Assembly (NCBI RefSeq): GCF_008123965.1
Contig: NZ_VSTH01000001.1
Span: forward strand, 1 to 64,000
Direction of reading: 5' to 3'
DNA: 64,000 nucleotides
Source of the DNA: Bradyrhizobium hipponense
GTDB taxonomy: Bacteria; Pseudomonadota; Alphaproteobacteria; Rhizobiales; Xanthobacteraceae
Made by a program: the position numbers and the translations under genes. Positions 18,130 through 27,004 of this stretch are shown one piece after another. Under the pieces are notes generated by a model. The model did not search any database and had not been told where the DNA came from. It was given only the letters and a program-made list of their open reading frames with translations. Each line of letters starts with the position of its first letter. Positions within the stretch are counted from its first letter, which is position 1.

Positions 18130-18699
18130 TTACACATAAGACTCGTCCACCCGCCCTACCATCACAGCCGGATTGCCCGCGACGATGGTATCCGCCGCGA
18201 CATCCTTGGTGACGACCGCGCCCGCACCAATCACAGCGCGCGCGCCGATCTGAACGCCTCGAAGAATATACGCGCCCGCCCCCACCCAGGTGTCGTCTCC
18301 GATCGCTATTGGCCGGTCGTCCAGATCGATTTCAGCAGGATGGCCTTTCGTGAAGATCTCCCTGATCTGCTTATGCCTGTCATGATGATTGATCGGATGC
18401 GTAAGATTGTCGAACAGGTTGGCTCCATGTGCAATCAGCACGCGATCACCGAGCGATATCGAGCAGCCCGACCAGATGCGCGCGCCTTCGCCGACGTAGC
18501 ACCAGGAGCCGATTTCGATTCGTCCGCCGTGAGCAAACGTCAGCAGTTCGCCGCGGATGATGCTGTGCTCGCCGATGCGGATAGATTTGGCATCGCGACG
18601 GATGTTCCGAATCCTCGCGGTCCTCAGAAGGCGCGCGCCGGCGGCGAGCTCGCAAGTGGGTCGCCCTAATAGCCGTTGCAGCAGGAGATCGAGGTTCAT
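18130..18699 (-). CDS. Hexapeptide-repeat acyltransferase (WcaF/MaA-like)
   Basis: This 189-residue protein starts at ATG 18699, which forms an ATGA overlap with the preceding methyltransferase stop; a longer frame to 18735 exists but lies inside that gene. Left-handed beta-helix repeats are plain from about residue 40 on (IEIGSWCYVGEGARIWSG, then IAIGDDTWVGAGAYILRG). The segment HPINHHDRH supplies the usual catalytic-type His. AGNPAVMVG closes the domain. Such enzymes O- or N-acetylate sugars in capsules and O-antigens. Confidence 0.83.
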   Translation of the reverse strand: MNLDLLLQRLLGRPTCELAAGARLLRTARIRNIRRDAKSIRIGEHSIIRGELLTFAHGGRIEIGSWCYVGEGARIWSGCSISLGDRVLIAHGANLFDNLTHPINHHDRHKQIREIFTKGHPAEIDLDDRPIAIGDDTWVGAGAYILRGVQIGARAVIGAGAVVTKDVAADTIVAGNPAVMVGRVDESYV

Positions 18700-19547
18700 C
18701 TGGTCATTTGGATGCAGGCGATTGCACGCGCACACCCGGCCTTATCTTCTGTTCGCCCCCTCCCGCTGTGAGGATCGAATGCGGTCGCGTTCTCGACGGT
18801 CGCCTGCGTCGCCCTTTCCCAGCCCTGCCGGCGGTAGCTGAAGAACTCGACCTGATGAGTTGACGGTCCGAACGAATTGATAAGCCGCTCCAGCATTTGG
18901 GCATCGAACAGCTGAAACCAGCCGAAATCCTCATACTGTCCGTAAGGAACAGTGACGAAGCAGCGGCCACCCGGCCGGACGATGCGCCTGAATTCGGACA
19001 TTGCAGCTGAAAACCCGAACTGGTCGCTTTCGGCCTTGCTACGATCATTGGTGTACAACAACGTGTTGTCCAGTCCAACGTGCTCGAGCGTTGAGATAGA
19101 AATCAGCGTGTCGAACAACGCGTCCTGAAACGGACTTTTGCGGAAGTCTCCGAAAACGTAGGAGTAGCCCATGTGCCAGTAGCACCGCTTTTCCGGCGCC
19201 AGGGTCATCAAGGTCAAATCCGCCTTGTCGAGAGGATCACGGCTCAAAATGTACTCGTGATTGAGGGTCGAGCCCGCGTCCAATACCTTTCCGAGCTGAC
19301 CGGATGCTCTGAGGCACGAAAAAAGCCATGGGTATTCCACCACGCGCTCATCTAGCCCGATGCCGAAGCCCGCTGGAAGGGGGGCATTCGGACGAACCAC
19401 GTTCTGGTCGATTGCATCCACGATAGCGCGCTTTTTCCGGGTGTAGTATCCAAGGCTCCACGGCGGACAGCCTCTCAAGGCATGTACCGGCAGCAGCGTC
19501 GCGTCCAGCAGCTCTTTCGCCTTGAATAAGGCACCGTCCACGTGCAT
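18696..19547 (-). CDS. Putative SAM-dependent methyltransferase
   Basis: This 283-residue protein starts at ATG 19547, preceded by AGGAG at good spacing; upstream frame to 19634 lacks such a site. GKVLDAGSTLNHEYIL near residue 75 is a motif I variant with Ser-Thr-Leu where glycines are normal. ISISTLEHVGLDNT and SEFRRIVRPGGRCFVTVPYG fit the later methyltransferase motifs. It was probably recruited to glycan decoration. The altered glycine loop leaves some doubt whether SAM binding is normal. Confidence 0.65.
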   Translation of the reverse strand: MHVDGALFKAKELLDATLLPVHALRGCPPWSLGYYTRKKRAIVDAIDQNVVRPNAPLPAGFGIGLDERVVEYPWLFSCLRASGQLGKVLDAGSTLNHEYILSRDPLDKADLTLMTLAPEKRCYWHMGYSYVFGDFRKSPFQDALFDTLISISTLEHVGLDNTLLYTNDRSKAESDQFGFSAAMSEFRRIVRPGGRCFVTVPYGQYEDFGWFQLFDAQMLERLINSFGPSTHQVEFFSYRRQGWERATQATVENATAFDPHSGRGRTEDKAGCARAIACIQMTR

Positions 19548-19699
19548 CCGTTGATCTCCTGTGCGGCGATGGCCGAGAGGAGCATGAGGTGCCCGTTCCC
19601 TATAGTTATCGCCCGCCTGCTTGAACAGCATCATATAATATCATGCAAGCGGAACCAGCGACATGGGTCCGCACGCCCCTTGTTTGTACCGACATCTGG

Positions 19700-20311
19700 C
19701 TATATGCGTTCCACCAGGTCGACGAAGTCACGCCATTGGCGCGTCTTTGTGTAGAAGCGGTTCAATTCGTTCCGGCCGCGCGCTGCGATCTCAGCCGACC
19801 GAGGCCAGTTCATCAGGGCCTGCGAAATTGTTGATGCCGCAACCTCGGCTGACCCATAGGTCTCGATAGTCACGCCCGGAGTCATGCCAGGCGGATAATT
19901 CCCATTGTCCGAAACCAGAAGGGCGCCGCAGCCCATCGCCTCGAAACACCGCATGTTTCCGCGGTCGGCTCCAGCCATGTCAATCGCGCCGTTGAGCGCA
20001 ATTTTGGAAGCTCCGAGAAGCTCGTAGAAGCGCCGTCCGAATACCGGCGGGCGGGCGATCATGGCGACTGCCCGCGGTCGCCTGTGCTTCCCGAGGCCAG
20101 GGAGCAAGCGGCCGAGTGTGGATTCGGCCAACCGGGTCAGACGCGACGAATCCAGGTGAAACGCCACTTCATAGGCATTGGAAAGTGCCGCGACTTGCTC
20201 AAACGTCCTAGCGCGCGCAGAATGGTGTCGCGAGTAGCCGCCGACGATGACGACGTCGATCGGCCTCCAAGGGCCCACGTAGCTCGTCAAGTGCGCCTCG
20301 CCAGCATCCAT
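19700..20311 (-). CDS. 5'-truncated glycosyltransferase (C-terminal domain only)
   Basis: This protein has about 203 residues from ATG 20311, overlapping the 3' end of asnB copy 2 by 25 bp. The remaining part resembles the C-terminal half of a GT1/CgeB-like transferase: LNGAIDMAGADRGNMRCFEAMGCGALLVSDNGNYP is the donor-site loop with the conserved Glu, followed by a helical tail. The N-terminal Rossmann half expected of a 330-400 residue enzyme is missing. The frame is open upstream but only as a shadow of asnB. It may be non-functional or work with another subunit. Confidence 0.6.
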   Translation of the reverse strand: MDAGEAHLTSYVGPWRPIDVVIVGGYSRHHSARARTFEQVAALSNAYEVAFHLDSSRLTRLAESTLGRLLPGLGKHRRPRAVAMIARPPVFGRRFYELLGASKIALNGAIDMAGADRGNMRCFEAMGCGALLVSDNGNYPPGMTPGVTIETYGSAEVAASTISQALMNWPRSAEIAARGRNELNRFYTKTRQWRDFVDLVERI

Positions 20312-22125
20312 TTCATGTTCAGATACGGCCAAACCCGTCCGACCGATTCCCAATCCCAGGCCTTCGATGTTGTCAAGCGGCCGACCGCCCGGCGCAATGC
20401 AGGCTCGTCCACCAACTCGGCGAATGCCGGAACGTTCTGATCGAGCAGGCTGGCCGTCCAGCCGGCAAGAGGCCCGTTCAACCACTCCGGCATCGGCGAG
20501 TTAAACCCCACCTTCCGGCGTCCCGTGCGGATGGACTCCGGCATCTGGTTTTCCATTGCCCGCCGCGCAATGACTTTCGTGAGACCACTAGAGGATTTGC
20601 TGCTCTCCGGCAACGCCATCGTGTAGGTCACCAGGCGCCAGTCCATGAACGGCATCCGGACCTCGATGCCATGGGCCATAGAGAGGCGATCGTAGTTTCG
20701 CAGAATTGTCGGCAATACGGTGCCGTGAAACATTCGATAGAGGCGGCGATTGAACGAGCCCCAATCGCGCGGCAGCACGTCGTCATCGCCCACAAGACTG
20801 AGCTGGCCGGGAACCTGGCGCAGTCCGCCGCGCAGGAAATACTGCCCCTGACGCTTGATCATCAGCGCCCTCAACAGATCGACGCCGCGCCTGGTCAACG
20901 CTGAATTCGAGGAAATTCCCGCAAGGGCATTTCTAATCCAGAAAGCGCCGTATTGCCCTCCCTGGAAATAGCCCCCCATCAACTCATCGGCCCCGTGGCC
21001 ATCGATCGACACCGGCACGTTCTGACGTCTGAGTTCACGATAGATCAACCAGATCGCACTCGGGAGCCCGATATAGACGTCATCATTGTCGTCGAGGATC
21101 TGGTCCAGCTCCGTCAGTGCGTCCGCCCGACCGATCTCGAGATAGGTCGGGTTGACTTCCGCCCACGCGGCCGCCTCCTCGGCCATTGGCCGCTCATCAT
21201 TCGATGCGCCCGGAAATGTTGCGACGAAGGCGTGGCGCCATGACGTACTATCGCGCGGTCCCATCCCGGCCTTTTCGTGCGAAGCCATGGTGCAAATCAC
21301 CGCTGACGAATCGAACCCTCCCGACAAGCATGTCCCGATTGGCACGTCGCTGCGCATCCTCAGCGCGACGGCATCCTGGAACAATTCGCGAAAACGTTCG
21401 ACGCGCTCGGCTTCGGTTTTCGGCACCTCCGGCAAGTGATCGATGGTGCGCCACCAGCGTCGGATCTCCAGCTGCCCGTGACGCAGCCACAAGCAATGGC
21501 CGCTCTGCAAGCGGCGCGCGTCCTGGCAGAGGGTCCGTTCGCTACCTTCGACTCCGAAGGCATCCAGCAACAGCCGCCGCGCTACGTCGACATCAAGCGA
21601 CGTCCCGATCAGACCGCTTCGCACCAGAGCGCGCTGCTCCGATGCGAAAACAAAGCGCTCCGGCGACATCGCATAGAGCAGCGGCTTGATGCCGAAGCGG
21701 TCGCGCGCGAGGAACAGTTCCCTTGTTTCGGTGTCGTAGATTGCCAGCGCCCACATACCGTTGAAGCGCGACAACATCCCTTCCCGCCATTCCCGCCAAG
21801 CAGCAAGAATGACCTCGGTATCCGATTGAGTGCGGAAGATCGCGCCCCGCTCCTCGAGTTCGCGCCGAAGCTCGAGGAAATTGTAGATTTCGCCATTGAA
21901 GACGATCACATGGCGACGATCAGCCGACAACATCGGCTGGTAGCCGCCCTCTCCCGGATCGATAACCGCCAGCCGGCGATGCCCCATGGCGACATCGCGA
22001 TCGGCACTGAACCAGGTCCCCGCGCCGTTCGGGCCGCGATGGGCCAGGAGATTCGTCAAGCGCGATATCGCCTCCTGCTCAATCGCGTTGCCTCGGAAAT
22101 GAACGATACCCGCAATCCCACACAT
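20287..22125 (-). CDS. asnB: Asparagine synthase-type glutamine amidotransferase (copy 2)
   Basis: This 612-residue protein starts at ATG 22125, so Cys2 (MCGIAGIVHF) is the glutaminase nucleophile. RGPNGAGTW and VFNGEIYNF are glutaminase-site segments. The synthetase half has the PP-loop CLSGGFDSSAVI near residue 265 and SIDGHGADELMGGY. It is paralogous to the copy at 8786-10672 but clearly diverged, so the two probably amidate different substrates. It sits between an FkbM methyltransferase and a broken glycosyltransferase in the long leftward operon. A glycan-amidating role is inferred from context. Confidence 0.87.
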   Translation of the reverse strand: MCGIAGIVHFRGNAIEQEAISRLTNLLAHRGPNGAGTWFSADRDVAMGHRRLAVIDPGEGGYQPMLSADRRHVIVFNGEIYNFLELRRELEERGAIFRTQSDTEVILAAWREWREGMLSRFNGMWALAIYDTETRELFLARDRFGIKPLLYAMSPERFVFASEQRALVRSGLIGTSLDVDVARRLLLDAFGVEGSERTLCQDARRLQSGHCLWLRHGQLEIRRWWRTIDHLPEVPKTEAERVERFRELFQDAVALRMRSDVPIGTCLSGGFDSSAVICTMASHEKAGMGPRDSTSWRHAFVATFPGASNDERPMAEEAAAWAEVNPTYLEIGRADALTELDQILDDNDDVYIGLPSAIWLIYRELRRQNVPVSIDGHGADELMGGYFQGGQYGAFWIRNALAGISSNSALTRRGVDLLRALMIKRQGQYFLRGGLRQVPGQLSLVGDDDVLPRDWGSFNRRLYRMFHGTVLPTILRNYDRLSMAHGIEVRMPFMDWRLVTYTMALPESSKSSSGLTKVIARRAMENQMPESIRTGRRKVGFNSPMPEWLNGPLAGWTASLLDQNVPAFAELVDEPALRRAVGRLTTSKAWDWESVGRVWPYLNMKWMLARRT

Positions 22126-22276
22126 GGCTAGAAGACCTTCGCTGACAAAAGGCGGCTCGCAATCACACGCGTATCGTTCCGACATGTCGCGTCATACGGC
22201 CCGCTTCGCGAAACGGCAACGACTATCACGAAATGCTGGCCGCCAAGGCAGTGTCTCATCCTTCTGTCGCCGAGGA

Positions 22277-22996
22277 TTATCCGAGCTTCTTGAACAGTGC
22301 GTCCATGAAGATGACGTGGCCGTCCCCTGCAGTGAATTGCTCTATGGCTCCGGCGAAACGATGTCCCGTCTCTCCCAGAAGTTTACTCAGGTCTTCAAAG
22401 GTTGGAGCTCCCTTGTAGAGCTCGTCAAAGGAAATCTCGACGATCACCGCCTTCGCCGCCGCTATCGTTTTCTTGCCTCCCGCAATGACTTCGGCTTCAT
22501 AACCCTGAACATCTATCTTGATCACGAGATCTTCCAGCGGTGGCGTCGGGAATTCGGCGCACACGCCGTCCAACGTCCGGACTTCGACGGGAACGCTGGT
22601 CTGAGCACGAGTTTGGGGAAAGAGCTCCTCACACATCCCAGTCGTCGGCATCAGCGACGACGACGGCGAATGCTCGCTATGGAAGTGCATGTTCACCACA
22701 CCTGGCCTGGCCCCGAGCGCGAAGTTCAGGGCGGTCATGCGATCGTCACTGTCCCGTTCCATGCATTTCAAGAGCTTGTATGCCGCGGGAAGAGGCTCGA
22801 AGCACCAGATCTTCGCGCGGGGAAATCGGTTGAGCGCCACACGCGCGAACTGTCCCGTATTGGCTCCGATATCCAACACATTTCGTACGTTTTCGCCCGA
22901 AATTCCGAGAAGCGTTTCTTTCGGGTGCTTGGACAAGCGTTCGATGTGAAGATCAAACTTGGCGAGAAATGCAGTGGCGAGGTGCTTCATGCTCAT
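22277..22996 (-). CDS. FkbM family methyltransferase
   Basis: This 239-residue protein has VLDIGANTGQFARVAL near residue 40 (SAM motif I) and WCFEPLPAAYKLL (motif II acid). IKIDVQGYEAEVIAGG near residue 163 is the hallmark of the FkbM family, which O-methylates hydroxyls on sugars and polyketides. The start overlaps the stop of the flippase gene by 4 bp (ATGA). It is probably one of two FkbM enzymes in this operon acting on the repeat unit. Confidence 0.85.
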   Translation of the reverse strand: MSMKHLATAFLAKFDLHIERLSKHPKETLLGISGENVRNVLDIGANTGQFARVALNRFPRAKIWCFEPLPAAYKLLKCMERDSDDRMTALNFALGARPGVVNMHFHSEHSPSSSLMPTTGMCEELFPQTRAQTSVPVEVRTLDGVCAEFPTPPLEDLVIKIDVQGYEAEVIAGGKKTIAAAKAVIVEISFDELYKGAPTFEDLSKLLGETGHRFAGAIEQFTAGDGHVIFMDALFKKLG

Positions 22997-24501
22997 ATGT
23001 CAACGGCCTTCGTTCCGCCATGCCGCTTTAGCGACGGCAGCAAACTATCGCGTATCAGCCTTGTTGAGGGATTGGTCAAGACGGCCAATCCGATCACGAG
23101 CGTCCCGCCAGCCAACCCCGCCAGCGCACTTGTCGATGTGCCGAGCGACGCGCGCATAGCGAAATAGAATGTCAGGCTTGCTATCGGCGCAACGACGCAA
23201 AGAATTGCAAAGCGCAGATCCGAAGGCCGCCACAGATGTTCCGACCCGCCAAGGTTCTTGGCATGCACCATTCGCATGCACCAAACGCTTCCGACGACGA
23301 GCCCGGACGTGACGCCGACAACAACTCCGCGCTCACCCGCGAGCAGGCTGAATGCATACGCAAGAACGGAACTGCCAACGGAGATCAGCAGGTGGGAAAC
23401 GATGACGGGAGACAGGTATCCCGCGGCGGTCGCCAGGAAGTAGGAGGGCGCGCTCAAAATGTTGATGGTCCAACCTACGCTGAGTACCGCAACGAAGACG
23501 ACAAAAGAATCGTTGCTCTTGCCTATCCACAGTATTGCGATCAGGGGAGCCGACACGACAAGGAATGCCATCGTCGGCAGCGAGAAGAAGAGCGTCATGG
23601 ACAAGGCGGAGCGGTAGGCAGCAAGAAGCTCTACGCGAGAGAGCGCGGAAAGCCGGGCAAAGTAGGGCGACATGACCTGATTTGCCATGACGATCAGGTT
23701 TCTCGCCTGCTGGAGCAAGCGAGAGGCCATATCGTAGTAGGCGACGGCGTCGAGCGTTTCGACCCTGGCCAAGATGATCCTGGTAGCTGGCTCAAATACC
23801 AGCATGGCAAGGCCTGCAACATGCAACTTCAATCCGTAAGCGAAAAGCAGGCGCATGTCCTTGCGCCCGGCTCTTCGTGGCACGAAGCGAAATCCCGGAA
23901 GGCTGCGCTTCAGATACAAGGCAGAAACTGCGATCGAAACAACGTGTTGGATGATCTGCGCCGATGCGACACCGAGAAGTCCGTAGACCGGCACAAGGGA
24001 TACGGTTGCTGAGAGCATGACCAGGGTCGCGGTGATGTTTGCATAGGATCGCTGGTCGGTACGAAAAACCGCCGTAAGCGCATTCAGATAAACTTGCCCC
24101 ATCGTCATGACCGCAAGCAGCACCAGCGCCCATGGGACCAGCGCCTGCGCTTCATGCAAGGAACCTTGGACGGATAACGGAATCAAGAACCACAATGCTG
24201 CGGCCGAGACGAGGCCCAACGGCGCAAGTAGAACGAGAGTCCCCACGACTGCGGAATCGACCAGATCCGGCGATCGCCGAGGGTCATCGGTCTGCAATGG
24301 AAGGTAACGTATCAATGCCCTCGACAGCCCGAGATCGGCGCCGCGTCCAATCGCGGCGATGCTGAAAACGACTGACCAAAGACCGACCTGATCCGAGCCG
24401 AGAGCACGCAGGAGGTACCCGTACAGAAACGCGAGTGCGACGCCCTGGATAACAACATCGGCCAGGGAGGCTATCGCCTGCCTAGTGACTGTCGCGCGCA
24501 T
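22993..24501 (-). CDS. wzx: Oligosaccharide flippase (Wzx-like, MATE/PST superfamily)
   Basis: This integral membrane protein of about 502 residues has some twelve to fourteen hydrophobic segments, with LADVVIQGVALAFLYGYLLRALGSDQVGLWS at the N-terminus. The polysaccharide-transport signature of alternating helices and charged loops runs to the end. ATG 24501 is preferred over a further upstream start inside the FkbM gene. Wzx proteins flip undecaprenyl-linked repeat units across the inner membrane, so this would serve the repeat unit assembled by the surrounding transferases and feed the polymerase candidate at 27005. Confidence 0.83.
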   Translation of the reverse strand: MRATVTRQAIASLADVVIQGVALAFLYGYLLRALGSDQVGLWSVVFSIAAIGRGADLGLSRALIRYLPLQTDDPRRSPDLVDSAVVGTLVLLAPLGLVSAAALWFLIPLSVQGSLHEAQALVPWALVLLAVMTMGQVYLNALTAVFRTDQRSYANITATLVMLSATVSLVPVYGLLGVASAQIIQHVVSIAVSALYLKRSLPGFRFVPRRAGRKDMRLLFAYGLKLHVAGLAMLVFEPATRIILARVETLDAVAYYDMASRLLQQARNLIVMANQVMSPYFARLSALSRVELLAAYRSALSMTLFFSLPTMAFLVVSAPLIAILWIGKSNDSFVVFVAVLSVGWTINILSAPSYFLATAAGYLSPVIVSHLLISVGSSVLAYAFSLLAGERGVVVGVTSGLVVGSVWCMRMVHAKNLGGSEHLWRPSDLRFAILCVVAPIASLTFYFAMRASLGTSTSALAGLAGGTLVIGLAVLTNPSTRLIRDSLLPSLKRHGGTKAVDI

Positions 24502-25396
24502 CGATAAGGCCCAGCTTGTCGCGCGGCACAAACATTAGATTGGTATAACCATACCTGACCTGGGTCTGGTGTGGCCTGAGGCCACTTTTTGATGCCTCAA
24601 ACGCGACATAACCGCGAGGAAGCAGCCATTCAACGATGGATCGCGAAGCGGGAACGTTCGGAAGGTCGAAATCGCCGAATTCTGCGATGACGACAGGCTT
24701 GTATTTCGCAAGCGATTGTTCGGCACCGATCAAGACCCTCAGCTCGGCGCTCTCCGCATCGATCTTCATGACGTCGATGCGTTGATGTCCCAGCTCGTTC
24801 CAGATATCGTCGAAGCGGCGCGCCCGAACATCGACAGGGATTCCGGTTCGCTCGAGCCCGCGTCCCACGAATGCAGAGTTGAACGATGAATGCGCATCCC
24901 CGTAGTCGCGAAACTCGAGCGTTTTTTCCTCATCGAAAGCGGCGTACTCGACGACGCTTGCGCAACCAGCTCCGATGGAGCCGGAAAGGTTCGCGCTCAG
25001 CAGGCTGCGAGTCCGCGGCATGGGCTCGAACGCGACCACATGCCCGCTCCCTCCAATGAGCCGCACGGCAAGTTTCGAAAAGAAACCAAAGTGAGCGCCA
25101 ATGTCCACAAACGTGTTGCCCTCGTGCAGAGCTGCAAGCAAGAAACGGCAAACGTTCTCATCGTAATAACCGAAGCGATAGATCATTGCCGAAACCGGCT
25201 CGGGAACCACAACCCGCATCGTCTCGCCCCAGAACGTTTGGGCAGGAACTTCCTTGACGCGCCCGAGCCACCGTAGAAAAGCAGGCGTCACAGCGCGCAG
25301 GGGGTCGGCGACCAGTCGCTGTATCCGTGACGCATTCCGCCGGGCGACTGCAGCCTCAAAAGCTTCGGCAAGTTCTCCGCTCAGGCTTCGCGACAC
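24482..25396 (-). CDS. FkbM family methyltransferase
   Basis: This protein has about 304 residues. The GTG at 25396 lies six bases after AGGAG and is preferred to the TTG at 25402. FVDIGAHFGFFSKLAVRL near residue 95 is motif I and VAFEPMPRTRSLL is motif II. VMKIDAESAELRVLIGAE near residue 215 is the FkbM signature. It is the first gene of the long leftward operon ending at 15038, and its stop overlaps the flippase start region by 20 bp. Confidence 0.83.
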   Translation of the reverse strand: MSRSLSGELAEAFEAAVARRNASRIQRLVADPLRAVTPAFLRWLGRVKEVPAQTFWGETMRVVVPEPVSAMIYRFGYYDENVCRFLLAALHEGNTFVDIGAHFGFFSKLAVRLIGGSGHVVAFEPMPRTRSLLSANLSGSIGAGCASVVEYAAFDEEKTLEFRDYGDAHSSFNSAFVGRGLERTGIPVDVRARRFDDIWNELGHQRIDVMKIDAESAELRVLIGAEQSLAKYKPVVIAEFGDFDLPNVPASRSIVEWLLPRGYVAFEASKSGLRPHQTQVRYGYTNLMFVPRDKLGLIDARDSH

Positions 25397-25402
25397 GACC
25401 AA

Positions 25403-26041
25403 CTCCTAGTCACCACCTGCCCCTCAAGGTCTATGTGTGGGTCATAACGAGGTTCGCTTGGATCGTCTACCGCGAATAATTGCCGCTAACGGTCCGCCTG
25501 ATCGATGGGCTCATGGGATCGTTGGGGACCTTCCTTGCCGAGATCGCTGGAGGTCCCGCCGAGGTCGGGGCCAATCTAGGATGCGCTGGTCCCCCGAGTT
25601 CTTGGACCAGCCTCACGGAGGCAGGACCCTCGGATGAGGAGGAGCCGATCTCGCGCACACGCCCTGGAGTTGGGGCGCGCTTCGCAGTCTCGATCAGAAG
25701 CGGCCCGTCCCGCGGTTCCCGCTTGTCGCGGCACTCATCACGGGCCTTCGGTACCACGGTCTGGCCCGGCTGCGCCGACGTATTCGAGAGACCGCGGCAC
25801 ACCAAGGCTGCCGGCGGATCCATGATCATCATGCGGCGCGACGGCCAGGGGATCAACGTGAAGTGCGCGCATCAATTGAAGACTACATAATGCAACTTAA
25901 AGTAGCACGACTTCGAGCAAGAGATCGCTGCGAACTTCATTTAAATCTTCTCCAACAGCCTGCACTTCTTGACACATGGTCGCAAGCGGCCGAAGTATGG
26001 ATGAGTAAGTCCTGAATTCGGGAGAACGGAACAACTCCAAA
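25403..26041. other. Divergent intergenic region without a recognisable gene
   Basis: This 640-bp stretch lies between divergent operons. Open frames exist on both strands, for example 25480-25890 plus and 25467-25856 minus, but their translations are low-complexity, rich in Pro, Arg and Ser, and unlike any family I know. The region must contain the promoters of the FkbM operon and of the rightward trio. Confidence 0.4.
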
Positions 26042-26980
26042 ATGGCTACTCCGATTGCACTTTTCGTTTTTCGCCGACCTGACAAGACGAGAGCCACGCT
26101 AGCATCGCTCGCTCGCTGCAGGGGAATAGAAAACATTGATTTGTATATTTTCTGCGACGGCCCTCGCGACACGCGCGACGAGCAGGCGGTTGCGGATGTG
26201 CGCGCCATCGTCGAAGCCTTCGACCATCCACGAAAGACCCTCGTCATCTCGACCGAGAACCAGGGCCTCGCCCGCTCGATCATCGCCGGTGTCACTCGCT
26301 TGTGCGAACAATACGGCCGCGTCATTGTTGTCGAAGACGACCTGACCGTCTCACCTGCATTTCTTGACTATATGAATACCGGCCTTGATACCTTTGCAGA
26401 TGATCCACGCGTTATGCAGATCTCCGGATTTGCGTTTGCGCGAAGCAACGCATCACCGAACTCAACAGCACGGTTTTTGCCAATCACGACGTCTTGGGGC
26501 TGGGCTACATGGGAACGATCGTGGCACGATTTTGATCCCGATGCCCGAGATACCGATGCCTTGCGCTCCAACTACGCACTTAGATCGCGCTTCGACCTTG
26601 GTGGGCTATTCGGCTATTACGACATGCTACAAAGGCAAGAAGCGGGCCGCATAGATAGTTGGGCAATTCGATGGTACTGGTCGGTGTTCCGCCGAGATGG
26701 GCTAGTGCTCTACCCTCCCGTCAGCCTCGTTCGGAATGATGGGCTCGACAGCTCGGGAACTCATACGTCACGTTCAAAATTGCTATGGCGAGGCCTAAAT
26801 CACGAGTTACCGGAATCGTCGCCGCCGATGCCGGACCAGGTTGCAATCAATCAAGCATCGCTTGCCGAGCTCGCGAGCATCGTAGATCCACTATTCTATC
26901 GAAGAGCAAGAAACCTTTTGCGCGGTCTGCTTTTCCGCGTCAATCTGATGATGCAAACCTCAATGCGTGGACCAAGGTAA
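26042..26980 (+). CDS. Glycosyltransferase, GT-A fold with EDD motif
   Basis: This 312-residue protein starts at ATG 26042 with TPIALFVFRRPDKTRATL. A Rossmann-like beta strand with FCDGPRD follows, and VIVVEDDLTVSPAFLDYMN near residue 100 is the metal-binding EDD motif of GNT-I-like transferases. TSWGWATWERSW near residue 155 is a conserved acceptor-side motif of this family. It is the first of three rightward genes, followed by a Wzy/WaaL-type protein and a GT2. It is more AT-rich than region 3 of the window. Confidence 0.8.
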   Translation: MATPIALFVFRRPDKTRATLASLARCRGIENIDLYIFCDGPRDTRDEQAVADVRAIVEAFDHPRKTLVISTENQGLARSIIAGVTRLCEQYGRVIVVEDDLTVSPAFLDYMNTGLDTFADDPRVMQISGFAFARSNASPNSTARFLPITTSWGWATWERSWHDFDPDARDTDALRSNYALRSRFDLGGLFGYYDMLQRQEAGRIDSWAIRWYWSVFRRDGLVLYPPVSLVRNDGLDSSGTHTSRSKLLWRGLNHELPESSPPMPDQVAINQASLAELASIVDPLFYRRARNLLRGLLFRVNLMMQTSMRGPR

Positions 26981-27004
26981 CTTTCGGAAGAGAGCTTGTG
27001 AACG

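Noticed and set aside
25467..25890. Overlapping open frames of about 130 codons on both strands
   Set aside because: No family resemblance, Pro/Arg/Ser-rich composition and no ribosome binding site, so treated as intergenic.
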